From Marixanthomonas spongiae (GTDB lineage Bacteria; Bacteroidota; Bacteroidia; Flavobacteriales; Flavobacteriaceae): a stretch of 64,000 nucleotides of DNA. Every line of letters starts with the position of its first letter. The first letter of the stretch is position 1. Under the pieces are notes generated by a model, which did no database searches, was not told where the DNA came from, and saw nothing but the letters and a program-made list of their open reading frames with translations. The stretch is taken from positions 62,001 through 126,000 of the forward strand of contig NZ_QEHR01000008.1 in the NCBI RefSeq assembly GCF_003095375.1, given 5' to 3'. Of the stretch, positions 28,191 to 35,888 are shown piece by piece. The translations under genes and the position numbers were made by a program.

Positions 28191-28378
28191 AAATGTCACG
28201 GTAAAAATGTCCAAACTCCGTTTTTATGAAGGTGGGCGCACCGGGGAAATAAAAACTAAACTCAACAGCGCCTAAAAACAATACCTGTCCTGCTTTTTTT
28301 GGAACAGACGGTGATTTAAAAAAAATAACCTTACTTTAGACGAGCGGATAGAACAGGAACTGTTTTTAGCCGCGAGAC

Positions 28379-28963
28379 GTTGCCCACAATTATGAAAAAA
28401 ATCCTGCTGACATTAACAATCGGAATTTTATTAGCGAGTTGCTCTGATAAGAAAGCTGAAATCAAAGCTGAAAATTCAGTTGATTTTGACGTGACTAAAA
28501 ATGTTAATGAAGCTGAATTAAAATATGTCGATAGATGGAACCAAATTGAATTATCTCATACAGATGACAAATACGGCGAATGGGGCGGTGATACAGATAT
28601 AATATTAGTTTATTCTGACGGAAAAAATTATTATGCGAAGTATGCTAAATATTTAGGTTCGTATGAACCACCAGAACCGCCAAAGGAAAACGAAGAAATT
28701 AAAAAATGGTATGAATACAAAAAGCTTGAACGAGGAATCGATAGTATTGAATTGAACAGTGAGCAAATTGAATTGATTGAAACTTCAATTTTGGAACTAA
28801 CAAAACTGAAGATTAATTCAAAGTCATCTTTTTCTCATAGCGGAATTGTAAATAGAGTTATTTCAAGAGATTCAAGTTTAATCATAGAAGATTATCCTTC
28901 AAATAAGTGGTCTGAATTCCAAAAACTGAAAAACAGTATAATGAATAAATAACTGTGGGCAAC
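28379..28963 (+). repeat. Cassette unit 1 bounded by a 10-bp inverted repeat
   Basis: GTTGCCCACA (28379-28388) ends three bases before the ATG of the gene, and its exact complement TGTGGGCAAC (28954-28963) starts one base after the stop. The match extends to 12 of 13 bases. The other units carry different but self-matching pairs. Left context CGCGAGAC also precedes unit 4. Confidence 0.75.
28392..28952 (+). CDS. Cassette-borne lipoprotein of unknown family
   Basis: 186 residues from the ATG at 28392; a TTG at 28380 in frame lies inside the boundary repeat and is not used here. Lipobox LASC (Cys17). The mature part is very acidic/Lys-rich, with a central EWGGDTDIILVYSDGKNYYAKYAKYLG strand region. 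No family recognised. Base composition is clearly more A+T-rich than the core genes, fitting acquired DNA. Confidence 0.65.
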   Translation: MKKILLTLTIGILLASCSDKKAEIKAENSVDFDVTKNVNEAELKYVDRWNQIELSHTDDKYGEWGGDTDIILVYSDGKNYYAKYAKYLGSYEPPEPPKENEEIKKWYEYKKLERGIDSIELNSEQIELIETSILELTKLKINSKSSFSHSGIVNRVISRDSSLIIEDYPSNKWSEFQKLKNSIMNK

Positions 28964-29444
28964 ACCGTATCCTATGAAAAGCACTAATCCTGTTCTTCAA
29001 AAATAATATTTTTATTTTAATTATCTCATAATGATGGTTTTGGGGTGTTGGAATGTTGAGAATCCTGAAAGATATTTCAAACCATATAACTTGCTCCGCA
29101 TCTGCCTACCGGCAAGGCAGCCCCTATATGTGGCCGGCCTCTTTGGAATGATTTGCCCCTAAAAAAATTGGTGACACAGTGAATCTTCCAGCTCTGTTTG
29201 TGAATGTCGATGCCAATGTATGACTTTGGTTGGGCAGTGGGTGCAGTTTTTATACCCGCCTGCCAGACGGGCAGGTCTTATTGTTTTTAGAATACTTTAA
29301 AGGTATTGGATCTATTGCTTTTTTATTGATGCTATAATTCATTGCTAGTTATAGCCTACTTACGAAAGTCCTCGCGGATTTTCTATTCGGTTTTTATTTG
29401 CTAAATTAGGTACTTAAAGTACGCAACAAATCATATACAAACAC
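28964..29444. repeat. Inter-cassette spacer 1
   Basis: About 480 bases without a gene. From its start (CGTATCCTATGAAAAGCA) to about 29334 it is closely similar to spacer 2 (30684-31070). It contains a GC-rich palindrome (CCTACCGGCAAGGCAG, near 29107) and ACCCGCCTGCCAGACGGGCA near 29260. The last part, with AAATTAGGTACTTAAAG, is a diverged version of the promoter segment in spacers 2 and 3. Confidence 0.75.
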
Positions 29445-30683
29445 GTTGGCAATAATTATGAAAAACACATTTTACATATTTGCAATCATCATTTTATTCA
29501 CCTCTTGTAAAGAAGAAAAAAGAGTGATTGAAAAAATTGATTTTGAACCAAAATATAAATTATCATCTGAAATAGAGAATGATGTTGAAAAAGATACTGT
29601 TCCTTGGAAGTATCAAATTTCAGCTTCTAACTATGCTTTAAAAGGAGATTATAAAAATGCTTTAATTCAATGGGATTTGGCAATGGGAACAACAGAAAAA
29701 ACCTTTTCAAAATCCCAGATAGATTCTATTAATCAGAAGTATTCGAAAATTAAAGCAAGTGAGTATATTATAGAAAAAGCAAAGGAGAATCAAGTAATTA
29801 TTATTAATGAAGCTCACCACAATTCCTTTCATCGAGTATTTACAAAATCACTTCTTAAAAAGCTATTTGAAAATGGGTATAAAAATTTAGGACTTGAGGC
29901 ATTAAAAAATAATGATAGTTTAATTTCAGCTCTTAATAAAAGAAAATACCCAACTCAACAAACGGGTTTGTATATCAAAGACCCTCAATTTGGCAATTTA
30001 GTTAGAGATGCCCTTGAAATTGGATATGAACTATTTGCTTATGAAAATATGGGGAAAGGAAGTGGGAAACCAAGAGAGATTGAACAAGCAAAAAATATTG
30101 AGAATGTAATCAATTCCAAACCAAATGAAAAATTCTTAATCCATTGCGGTTATGATCACGCCTTAGAGGGAAATCATAGCTCTTGGGAAAAAGCAATGGC
30201 TGGAAGATTAACTGAATATACAAACATAAATCCTTTGACTATTAATCAAGTATTTTATAGCGAGAAAAGTAAACCTGAATACAATCATCCTCTTTTAAAA
30301 GCATTAGATATTAAAGAATCGTCAGTATTGATTGACAAAGATAATAAACCATTGAGCTATCAACGTGGAAAGGCTTGGACTGATATAGCTGTGCTTCATC
30401 CAAATACAAAATATATTGATGATAGACCTAATTGGTTATTCGAAAATGGAAATAAAAACGTTTCTATTTCACTAACTGATATTCAAATTGAATTTCCAAT
30501 TATGGTTTTAGCTTTTAAAAAAGGGGAAGATATAAATCTAGCTGTTCCAATTGATATCACAGAAGTTGAAAGTAAAAAAGATAACTGTAATCTCGGATTG
30601 AAAAAGGGAGTTTATGAGATTGTAGTTACAAATAAAAAACAGTCTTTTAAATTTGAACATAAAGTAAAATAACTATTGCCAAC
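29445..30683 (+). repeat. Cassette unit 2 bounded by a 10-bp inverted repeat
   Basis: GTTGGCAATA (29445-29454) ends three bases before the ATG; its exact complement TATTGCCAAC (30674-30683) starts one base after the stop TAA. The geometry is identical to unit 1, but the inner bases differ on both sides together. Confidence 0.75.
29458..30672 (+). CDS. Cassette-borne lipoprotein, possibly TIKI/erythromycin-esterase-like fold
   Basis: 404 residues from the ATG at 29458, with lipobox FTSC near residue 17; the in-frame TTG at 29446 lies within the boundary repeat. A central segment IIINEAHHNSFHRVFTKSLL followed by GYKNLGLEAL resembles the opening of the TIKI/ChaN-like and erythromycin-esterase-like superfamily, where a Glu and His pair sits after the first strand. 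A second possible motif is FLIHCGYDHALEGNHSS. Function is tentative. A+T-rich like its neighbours. Confidence 0.55.
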   Translation: MKNTFYIFAIIILFTSCKEEKRVIEKIDFEPKYKLSSEIENDVEKDTVPWKYQISASNYALKGDYKNALIQWDLAMGTTEKTFSKSQIDSINQKYSKIKASEYIIEKAKENQVIIINEAHHNSFHRVFTKSLLKKLFENGYKNLGLEALKNNDSLISALNKRKYPTQQTGLYIKDPQFGNLVRDALEIGYELFAYENMGKGSGKPREIEQAKNIENVINSKPNEKFLIHCGYDHALEGNHSSWEKAMAGRLTEYTNINPLTINQVFYSEKSKPEYNHPLLKALDIKESSVLIDKDNKPLSYQRGKAWTDIAVLHPNTKYIDDRPNWLFENGNKNVSISLTDIQIEFPIMVLAFKKGEDINLAVPIDITEVESKKDNCNLGLKKGVYEIVVTNKKQSFKFEHKVK

Positions 30684-31202
30684 AACGTATCCTATGAAAA
30701 GCACTAATCCTGTTCTTCAAAAATAATATTTTTATTTTAATTATTTCATAATGATGGTTTTGGGGTGTTGGAATGTTGATAACTCCGAAGGATTATCAAT
30801 ATTTCAACACCATATAACTTGCTCCGCACCTGCCTACCGGCAAGGCAGGCCCCATATGTCATCGACCTTTTTTGAATGGCTTGTCACTAAAAAGACTGGT
30901 GCACAGTGAATATTCCAGCCCTGTTTGTGGATGTCAATGCCAATGTATAACTTAGGTTGGGCAGTGGGTGCAGTTTTCATACCCGCCTGCCGGACGGGCA
31001 GGTCTTATTCTTTTAGAATACTTTAAAGGTATTGGATCTACTGCTTTTTTATTGATGCTAAACCACAATTATAGCATCCCGACGCTTCGGGAGACTACCC
31101 CTCGGCTGCGCTCAAGACAAGCTAAATCCACTCGGAATTGCTAAAGCCTTGGTTTAAACCAAAAATTAGGTAACTTTAAACCTGTAACTGGCGGTTATAC
31201 GC
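30684..31202. repeat. Inter-cassette spacer 2 (mosaic)
   Basis: About 520 bases with no gene. The left 390 bases match spacer 1, the right 170 match spacer 3, including the hairpin TCCCGACGCTTCGGGA (near 31077) and the promoter segment. The mosaic makes it a bridge between the other spacers. Confidence 0.75.
31149..31178 (+). promoter_or_regulatory. Cassette promoter (unit 3)
   Basis: TTG (31149-31151), a 19-nt spacer and TAACTTTA (31171-31178), one base off TAnnTTTG. Transcription from about 31185 would include the left boundary repeat in the 5' leader. The same segment occurs before unit 4. Confidence 0.5.
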
Positions 31203-31873
31203 AACCGCTGGCAACAAGCTGAAAAAACGAACTCAACAATGACATTAGACAGAAAAAAACATTGGGAAACAGTATATGAAACTAAAAACCCAGACCAAGT
31301 AAGTTGGACTCAAAAAATACCGAAAACTTCGCTTGAATTTATACATTCATTCGGACTCAAAAAAACTGCGAAAATAATAGATATTGGCGGTGGAGACAGT
31401 AAACTTGTTGATTACTTGCTTGACGAAGGATTTGAAAATATTACCGTGCTTGACATTTCTTCTAAATCACTTGAAAAAGCAAAAAACCGACTTGGAGAAA
31501 AAGCAAGTAAAGTAAATTGGATTGTAAGCGACATTACAGAGTTTGAACCAAATATGACTTTTGATGTTTGGCACGACAGAGCAACCTTTCATTTTCTAAC
31601 AACGACTGACCAAATAAAAAAATATATGAAAACTGCAAGAAATTGTGTAAACGGTTTCTTGACAATCGGCACCTTTTCAAAAAATGGACCAGAAAAATGT
31701 AGTGGCCTAGAAATAAAACAATACAACGAAAAAGAATTAACGGCTGAATTAAATAACGGATTTGACAAAATAAAGTGTATTACAGAAGACCATGTAACAC
31801 CTTTTAACACAACCCAGAACTTCTTGTTTTGTAGTTTCAAAAGGCGATTGCACTGAATAAAAAGCCAGTGGTT
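31203..31873 (+). repeat. Cassette unit 3 bounded by a near-perfect inverted repeat
   Basis: AACCGCTGGC (31203-31212) faces GCCAGTGGTT (31864-31873): nine Watson-Crick pairs plus one G.T. The stem lies somewhat further from the start codon (26 bases) than in units 1 and 2. The right end continues into the conserved GTATCCTAT of the spacer. Confidence 0.6.
31239..31856 (+). CDS. Class I SAM-dependent methyltransferase
   Basis: 205 residues. HWETVYETKNPDQVSWTQ at the N-terminus and motif I KIIDIGGGDSKLVDYLL, then TVLDIS (acidic loop), WIVSDITEF and WHDRATFHFL, place it with TPMT/UbiE-like small-molecule methyltransferases. Full length for this group. Substrate unknown. Carried singly in a cassette unit. 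Confidence 0.85.
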   Translation: MTLDRKKHWETVYETKNPDQVSWTQKIPKTSLEFIHSFGLKKTAKIIDIGGGDSKLVDYLLDEGFENITVLDISSKSLEKAKNRLGEKASKVNWIVSDITEFEPNMTFDVWHDRATFHFLTTTDQIKKYMKTARNCVNGFLTIGTFSKNGPEKCSGLEIKQYNEKELTAELNNGFDKIKCITEDHVTPFNTTQNFLFCSFKRRLH

Positions 31874-32122
31874 AACCTTGTATCCTATAAAAAGCATTAG
31901 CTCAGTTCTTTAAAATTAGTATTTTTTTTTAAGTGAATATTTAAGATACTCGATTACTGCTTTTTCATTGATGCCAAACCACAATTATAGCATCCCGACG
32001 CTTCGGGAGACTACTCCTCGGCTGTGCTCAGGACAGGCTGAATCCACCCAGAATTGCTAACGACTTTGCTTAACCCAAAAATTAAGTAACTTTAAAACCA
32101 TAATTGTGGTTATACGCGAGAC
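31874..32122. repeat. Inter-cassette spacer 3
   Basis: About 250 bases, a shortened version of spacer 2: it keeps GTATCCTATAAAAAGCA at the left, then the ATTGATGC junction, the TCCCGACGCTTCGGGA hairpin and the promoter segment, but lacks the 250-base middle with the CCGCCTGCC palindrome. Confidence 0.7.
32066..32094 (+). promoter_or_regulatory. Cassette promoter (unit 4)
   Basis: TTG (32066-32068), an 18-nt spacer and TAACTTTA (32087-32094), aligned base for base with the promoter of unit 3. Confidence 0.5.
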
Positions 32123-32176
32123 GTTAGCACCAATTAGAACAGACTATGGGCTATTCAACACCTAAAGGAATTTTAT

Positions 32177-32617
32177 ATGAAACTAGAATCTAATGCTACT
32201 ATACAAATTCAAAAACCGGTAGAGAAAGTTTTTGAAGGAATAGTTAATCCAGCCAAAATGACCAACTACTTCATTTCAGAAAGTAGCGGACAACTGGAAA
32301 CAGGAAAAGATGTGATTTGGAAATTTCCTGAATTTCCTGAAAGGTTTCCTATAACAGACGTTAAGGTTGAAACAAACCGTTCCATTTCCTTTGTTTGGGA
32401 TCCTGAAACCATTGTTACCATTACCTTAGAAAAATTACCCGACAATAGCACCATAGTTAGAGTAAACGAAAACGGAAAGGAACTTAATGATAAAAACCTG
32501 ACATGGGCATTGGAAAATTCGGGTGGTTGGGCAAACTTCCTCGCTTGTATGAAAGCTTATTTAGAGTATGGGATACAACTGAGAAAAGGTGCGTTTGACT
32601 TTATGAGAAAGCAATAA
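32177..32617 (+). CDS. SRPBCC (AHSA1-like) domain protein
   Basis: 146 residues. ATIQIQKPVEKVFEGIVNPAKMTNYF followed by VIWKFPEFPERFPITDVKVE and a C-terminal helix GGWANFLACMKAYLEYG give the START-like/AHSA1 helix-grip fold. Such small proteins bind hydrophobic ligands; no ligand can be named. Followed by the DUF2200 gene after 12 bases. Confidence 0.85.
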   Translation: MKLESNATIQIQKPVEKVFEGIVNPAKMTNYFISESSGQLETGKDVIWKFPEFPERFPITDVKVETNRSISFVWDPETIVTITLEKLPDNSTIVRVNENGKELNDKNLTWALENSGGWANFLACMKAYLEYGIQLRKGAFDFMRKQ

Positions 32618-32629
32618 AATGATATTAAA

Positions 32630-33001
32630 ATGAAAGTAACAGCTAAAAAAAACAAACAAATTGCAACTATGACATTCGTATCTGTCTATCCTCACTATGT
32701 GACCAAGGTAGAAAAGAAAGGCAGAACAAAAGAAGAACTTCACCAAGTTATAGCTTGGCTAACGGGTTTTAATGAAAAGGATTTGCAAGAACTTATTAAG
32801 GAGGAGGCAACCTTTGAAACATTTTTTCAAAAAGCAAAATTACACCCAAACGCACATCTGATTAAAGGGGTTATATGTGGCTATCGAATTGAAGAGATTG
32901 AGGATGAATTTGAAATTTATCGACAGGTTCGGTATTTAGACAAGTTGGTAGACGAATTAGCAAAAGGTCGTAAAATGGAGAAAATTTTGAGGGAAAAATA
33001 G
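32630..33001 (+). CDS. DUF2200 family protein
   Basis: 123 residues, full length. Signature segments: FVSVYPHYVTKVEKKGRTKEE, VIAWLTGFNEKDL, KLHPNAHLIKGVICGYRIEEI and the end VRYLDKLVDELAKGRKMEKIL. Cytoplasmic and of unknown function. Shares unit 4 with the SRPBCC gene. Confidence 0.88.
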   Translation: MKVTAKKNKQIATMTFVSVYPHYVTKVEKKGRTKEELHQVIAWLTGFNEKDLQELIKEEATFETFFQKAKLHPNAHLIKGVICGYRIEEIEDEFEIYRQVRYLDKLVDELAKGRKMEKILREK

Positions 33002-33050
33002 AAATAAAACGGGTGCCAATGAAAACAACCTGCGGACTATTCAGTTCCCT

Positions 33051-33570
33051 ACCGCAACGTCCCTTCGGGAAATTGGACCTTACCGGGTGCTTCGTTTAGT
33101 TTGGGCAGGGCGTATTTTAGAATACGGTTTCGGCGGCCGGTGGTATCGGTGGGCTCCACGGGGTACGAAACCACTGCTTCCATCCAGGCGTATGTGTTGA
33201 TCCTGAAATAGACCATGGGTTCCCATTCGTCGTTTTTATGGGTGGTAAGGTACGGGTACTGTTCTTTAAAGTCTTTTTGCTCTGCCTCCAGAAGACAGTT
33301 TTCCACAAATTTGAGATCGCTGGTGTAGGCTATTTGCAGTGGGGTTTCATTTCGGATAAAAGGCATTTGGGGACCGGAATAATTGGTCACTTCTTCTTTT
33401 AATATCAAACTGTTGGGAAACCGGATAACCCTGCCACTCCTTCTGTCGTTGCCCAAGTAATCGCCACTGCATTCCAGAATGGAGGTGTCCAAATAACTTA
33501 TTTCTACCACATCGCCCCGAAACCCTTTTATTTGAATACGGTCGCCCACCAGATACATACGCTGAAAAAC
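33051..33570 (-). pseudogene. Truncated 3' copy of the mscS-family gene
   Basis: A gap-free 520-base match to 37188-37707 with about 16 differences (roughly 97%). It covers the last 169 codons and the stop of the mscS gene but lacks the membrane segments. Within the coding part about ten of thirteen differences are silent. The frame remains open from MYLVGDRIQIKG, but without the channel helices it cannot work as MscS. Confidence 0.88.
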
Positions 33571-33639
33571 TGAAAGAGTTTTTTCTGCTATTGTATCCGA
33601 ACAGAGAAATATAAAAATTTATTAGAAAATAAAAATTAA

Positions 33640-33681
33640 TGTCCGTAGATTTGTCCGTGTACGTAAAAGTGTCCGCAAATA
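33640..33681 (+). promoter_or_regulatory. Three TGTCCG repeats over a possible R-M promoter
   Basis: TGTCCG occurs at 33640, 33652 and 33670, 12 and 18 bases apart, all on the plus strand. TAGATTTG at 33646-33653 fits the -7 consensus and would start transcription near 33660, so the ATG at 33681 is a better start than 33639. The repeats may be an operator for autoregulation. There is no clear -33 element. Confidence 0.4.
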
Positions 33682-35888
33682 TGGCAACAATAAATTTTTA
33701 TCTCGACAAAACTGACAAGAAGGGACTTGCTCCTATACATTTGAGAATAAACTGTAATGGAAGTCAAATTAAAATAGCAACTGGAGAAAAAATCCAACCT
33801 GAAAAATTTGATAAGAAAAAACAAAGAGCAACCGGCATTAGTGTTGAATCTCACGAACTGAATCATTACCTGAATTACCTTCGCGAAAGGGCAGACGAGC
33901 TTTTGCATCATTCAAACAAAAAAAAGTTTGAACAAAAAGAAGTAAAAACCATATTAAACGAACACATTGACTGTTACAAAGAAAACAACACTGTAAGTAT
34001 TGCCAAAGAGCAAATATCGCTCTATGGAAAACCATTCACTTTCGTTGATCTATTTGCAGGTGCTGGTGGATTTAGCGAAGGTTTTTTACAAGCAGAACAA
34101 AACAATAAATTCTTCGATTTCATTGTTGCAAATGACATCAACGAAAATTGCGAACTTACACACGTTGTTCGTTATAACTATCAACTTGGCTTGGACGCTG
34201 AATTCTTGACTCAGGATATTACCGAACCCGACTTTCTCGACAACTTACTTCACAAAATTGGCGAAAGAAAAATTGATGTTGTTTGCGGCGGCCCACCTTG
34301 CCAAAGCTTCAGTCTTGCTGGAAAGCGCAAGAAATTTGATAAGAAAGATGACTTGTTTACTCATTACTTAGAAGTTATAAAGGCGCTACAGCCTAAATAT
34401 TTCATTATGGAAAATGTCAAAGGAATCTTGACCAAGGAACAAGGGAAAATCAAAGATTTAATCCTTAAAGAAATCAATTCTATTGTTGATGTTAAAGAAA
34501 TTCCTCGGTTGGTTTCATTCACAAGAAAAGTAAAAAAAGAATCAAATTCATTCGTTTTTGATGTAATTATTAAGCGAATTGAGTTGGAAGCGATTTCCGA
34601 AAGGGATAAAGATTATGGCAGAGAAGAATTTGTGAACCTTATCGATAATCGATTTAAGAAACTGACACCAAAAATTGCTGATTACAAAACAAGCAAAACG
34701 GACGATAATATAAATACCATACGGCACGGCTTCAATTTATTAGCACGAACAAAGGAATGGAATAAACTCAAGCGAGATATTATAAAAGAAAAGGATTATT
34801 GTAATGTAAATAATGATCATTTCACTGACACCTTTACAAACTTCCTTACTGAGATAAGTCCTGAAAATGTTATCTCCAGAATCGAGAAAGCTTTTAAAGC
34901 ACTAAAAATATCTTCAAAATACAAAAAGGATTGTGATGACATTATCACGGCCTTAAAAATATATACATCAACCTTCGACGAATCAATAGATTTACTAAAA
35001 CAGCTGTGCAACAAAGTTCAAAGACAAGAATTAGAGATAATTCTCAAAAGCATTCGTCTATACAAAATCGAAAAGCCATTTGTTGCAAATGCATCAAATT
35101 ATGGTGTTCCTCAAAATCGAGAACGAGTACTTTTTATTGGTTGCAGAAAAGACCAAAACTTTATCTCTGAAATTCCACCAACCGTATCGGAAGACGATAA
35201 AGTGACAATTTTCGAAGCACTATACGATTTAGATTTTGTTGGCAATAATCAAGAAGCCCATCGTTATGAATTGGTTGACATTAGCACTCAGTATAATGGT
35301 ACTGCTAAAAAGATGGAAAATCTTTTAAAAAAGAGAAAAATTGATGGTAAACCTAATTCCAGAAATGGTAAATCCTATGCGGAGTGGTCAAAAGAAGGAA
35401 GGTTAATTGAACGCTACCAGCCACAAACCAAACCATTTTACGTCAAAAATTCCAAAGGTCTTGAAAGTGGAGAGAAATTCTTTGATATTTTAAACAACCA
35501 TAAAACAAGCAATCAAAATAAAAAGGTCATAAAGAGACTTGAAGTAATTCTTAAAAGCGGAAATTACAAAGACGCACAAAAAGAACTCAAAAAGCGTGGG
35601 CTTGCTTCAAATAAGAGAAATTATAATGTTCTCAAACCAGAAGAACAAAGCTCAACTATAATGACCATACCGGATGATTACATTCATTACAACTCACCAA
35701 GAGCTTTGACAGTAAGAGAAATGGCAAGATTGCAATCGTTTGATGATTCGTTTGTCTTTCAAGGTAAACGATCGACAGGCGGTAATAACAGAAAAACAGA
35801 GGTGCCACAATATACACTTGTTGGAAACGCAGTTCCACCTTTAATGGCAAGAGCAATAGCCAATGAAATTTTAAAAAACATTAAATGA
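33681..35888 (+). CDS. DNA cytosine-5 methyltransferase with recombinase arm-like N-terminal domain
   Basis: 735 residues from the ATG at 33681. Residues 1-90 (MATINFYLDKTDKKGLAPIH, then KIATGEKIQPEKFDKKKQRA) look like the arm-type DNA-binding and linker part of Bacteroidota tyrosine recombinases. The methyltransferase follows: motif I VDLFAGAGGFSEGF, motif IV GGPPCQSFSLAG with catalytic Cys207, motif VI MENVKGIL, motif VIII VPQNRERVLFIG and motif X LVGNAVPPLMARA. About 230 residues separate motifs VI and VIII, far more than usual. Its stop overlaps the endonuclease start (ATGA). Methylates cytosine within an unknown site. Confidence 0.88.
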   Translation: MATINFYLDKTDKKGLAPIHLRINCNGSQIKIATGEKIQPEKFDKKKQRATGISVESHELNHYLNYLRERADELLHHSNKKKFEQKEVKTILNEHIDCYKENNTVSIAKEQISLYGKPFTFVDLFAGAGGFSEGFLQAEQNNKFFDFIVANDINENCELTHVVRYNYQLGLDAEFLTQDITEPDFLDNLLHKIGERKIDVVCGGPPCQSFSLAGKRKKFDKKDDLFTHYLEVIKALQPKYFIMENVKGILTKEQGKIKDLILKEINSIVDVKEIPRLVSFTRKVKKESNSFVFDVIIKRIELEAISERDKDYGREEFVNLIDNRFKKLTPKIADYKTSKTDDNINTIRHGFNLLARTKEWNKLKRDIIKEKDYCNVNNDHFTDTFTNFLTEISPENVISRIEKAFKALKISSKYKKDCDDIITALKIYTSTFDESIDLLKQLCNKVQRQELEIILKSIRLYKIEKPFVANASNYGVPQNRERVLFIGCRKDQNFISEIPPTVSEDDKVTIFEALYDLDFVGNNQEAHRYELVDISTQYNGTAKKMENLLKKRKIDGKPNSRNGKSYAEWSKEGRLIERYQPQTKPFYVKNSKGLESGEKFFDILNNHKTSNQNKKVIKRLEVILKSGNYKDAQKELKKRGLASNKRNYNVLKPEEQSSTIMTIPDDYIHYNSPRALTVREMARLQSFDDSFVFQGKRSTGGNNRKTEVPQYTLVGNAVPPLMARAIANEILKNIK

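Larger units (their letters stand above)
27046..28391. other. Long gene-free stretch at the start of the accessory region
   Basis: About 1.35 kb. Short ORFs on both strands lack signal sequences, family motifs or plausible starts and were rejected. It contains a terminator (27082-27115), two tandem-repeat blocks (27323-27372 and 27527-27592), and a promoter-to-terminator span with strong hairpins (27729-28190) that may encode an RNA. Confidence 0.6.
32123..33020 (+). repeat. Cassette unit 4 with an imperfect boundary repeat
   Basis: GTTAGCACCA (32123-32132) faces GGGTGCCAAT (33011-33020): seven Watson-Crick pairs, one G.T and two mismatches. The conserved GTATCC motif is missing on the right, where the truncated mscS copy begins 30 bases later. 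The unit holds two genes. Confidence 0.45.

Noticed and set aside
27818-28281. Minus-strand ORFs of 115 and 71 codons
   Set aside because: Cys/Phe-rich translations with no family pattern, no signal or plausible start context, and they overlap strong hairpins.
28379-32132. Classical integron attC sites
   Set aside because: The boundary sequences do not fit GTTRRRY/RYYYAAC, the complementary arms flank the gene rather than lie together, the units have own promoters, and no IntI-like integrase is present.
33049-33558. 169-codon MscS-like ORF as a real gene
   Set aside because: It is the 3' part of the complete gene at 37186-38109, lacks all membrane helices and ends in the duplication breakpoint.
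33639-33681. Upstream ATG (33639) as methyltransferase start
   Set aside because: A TAGATTTG element overlaps it, and the residues before MATINFYLDK are a translated run of the TGTCCG repeat.
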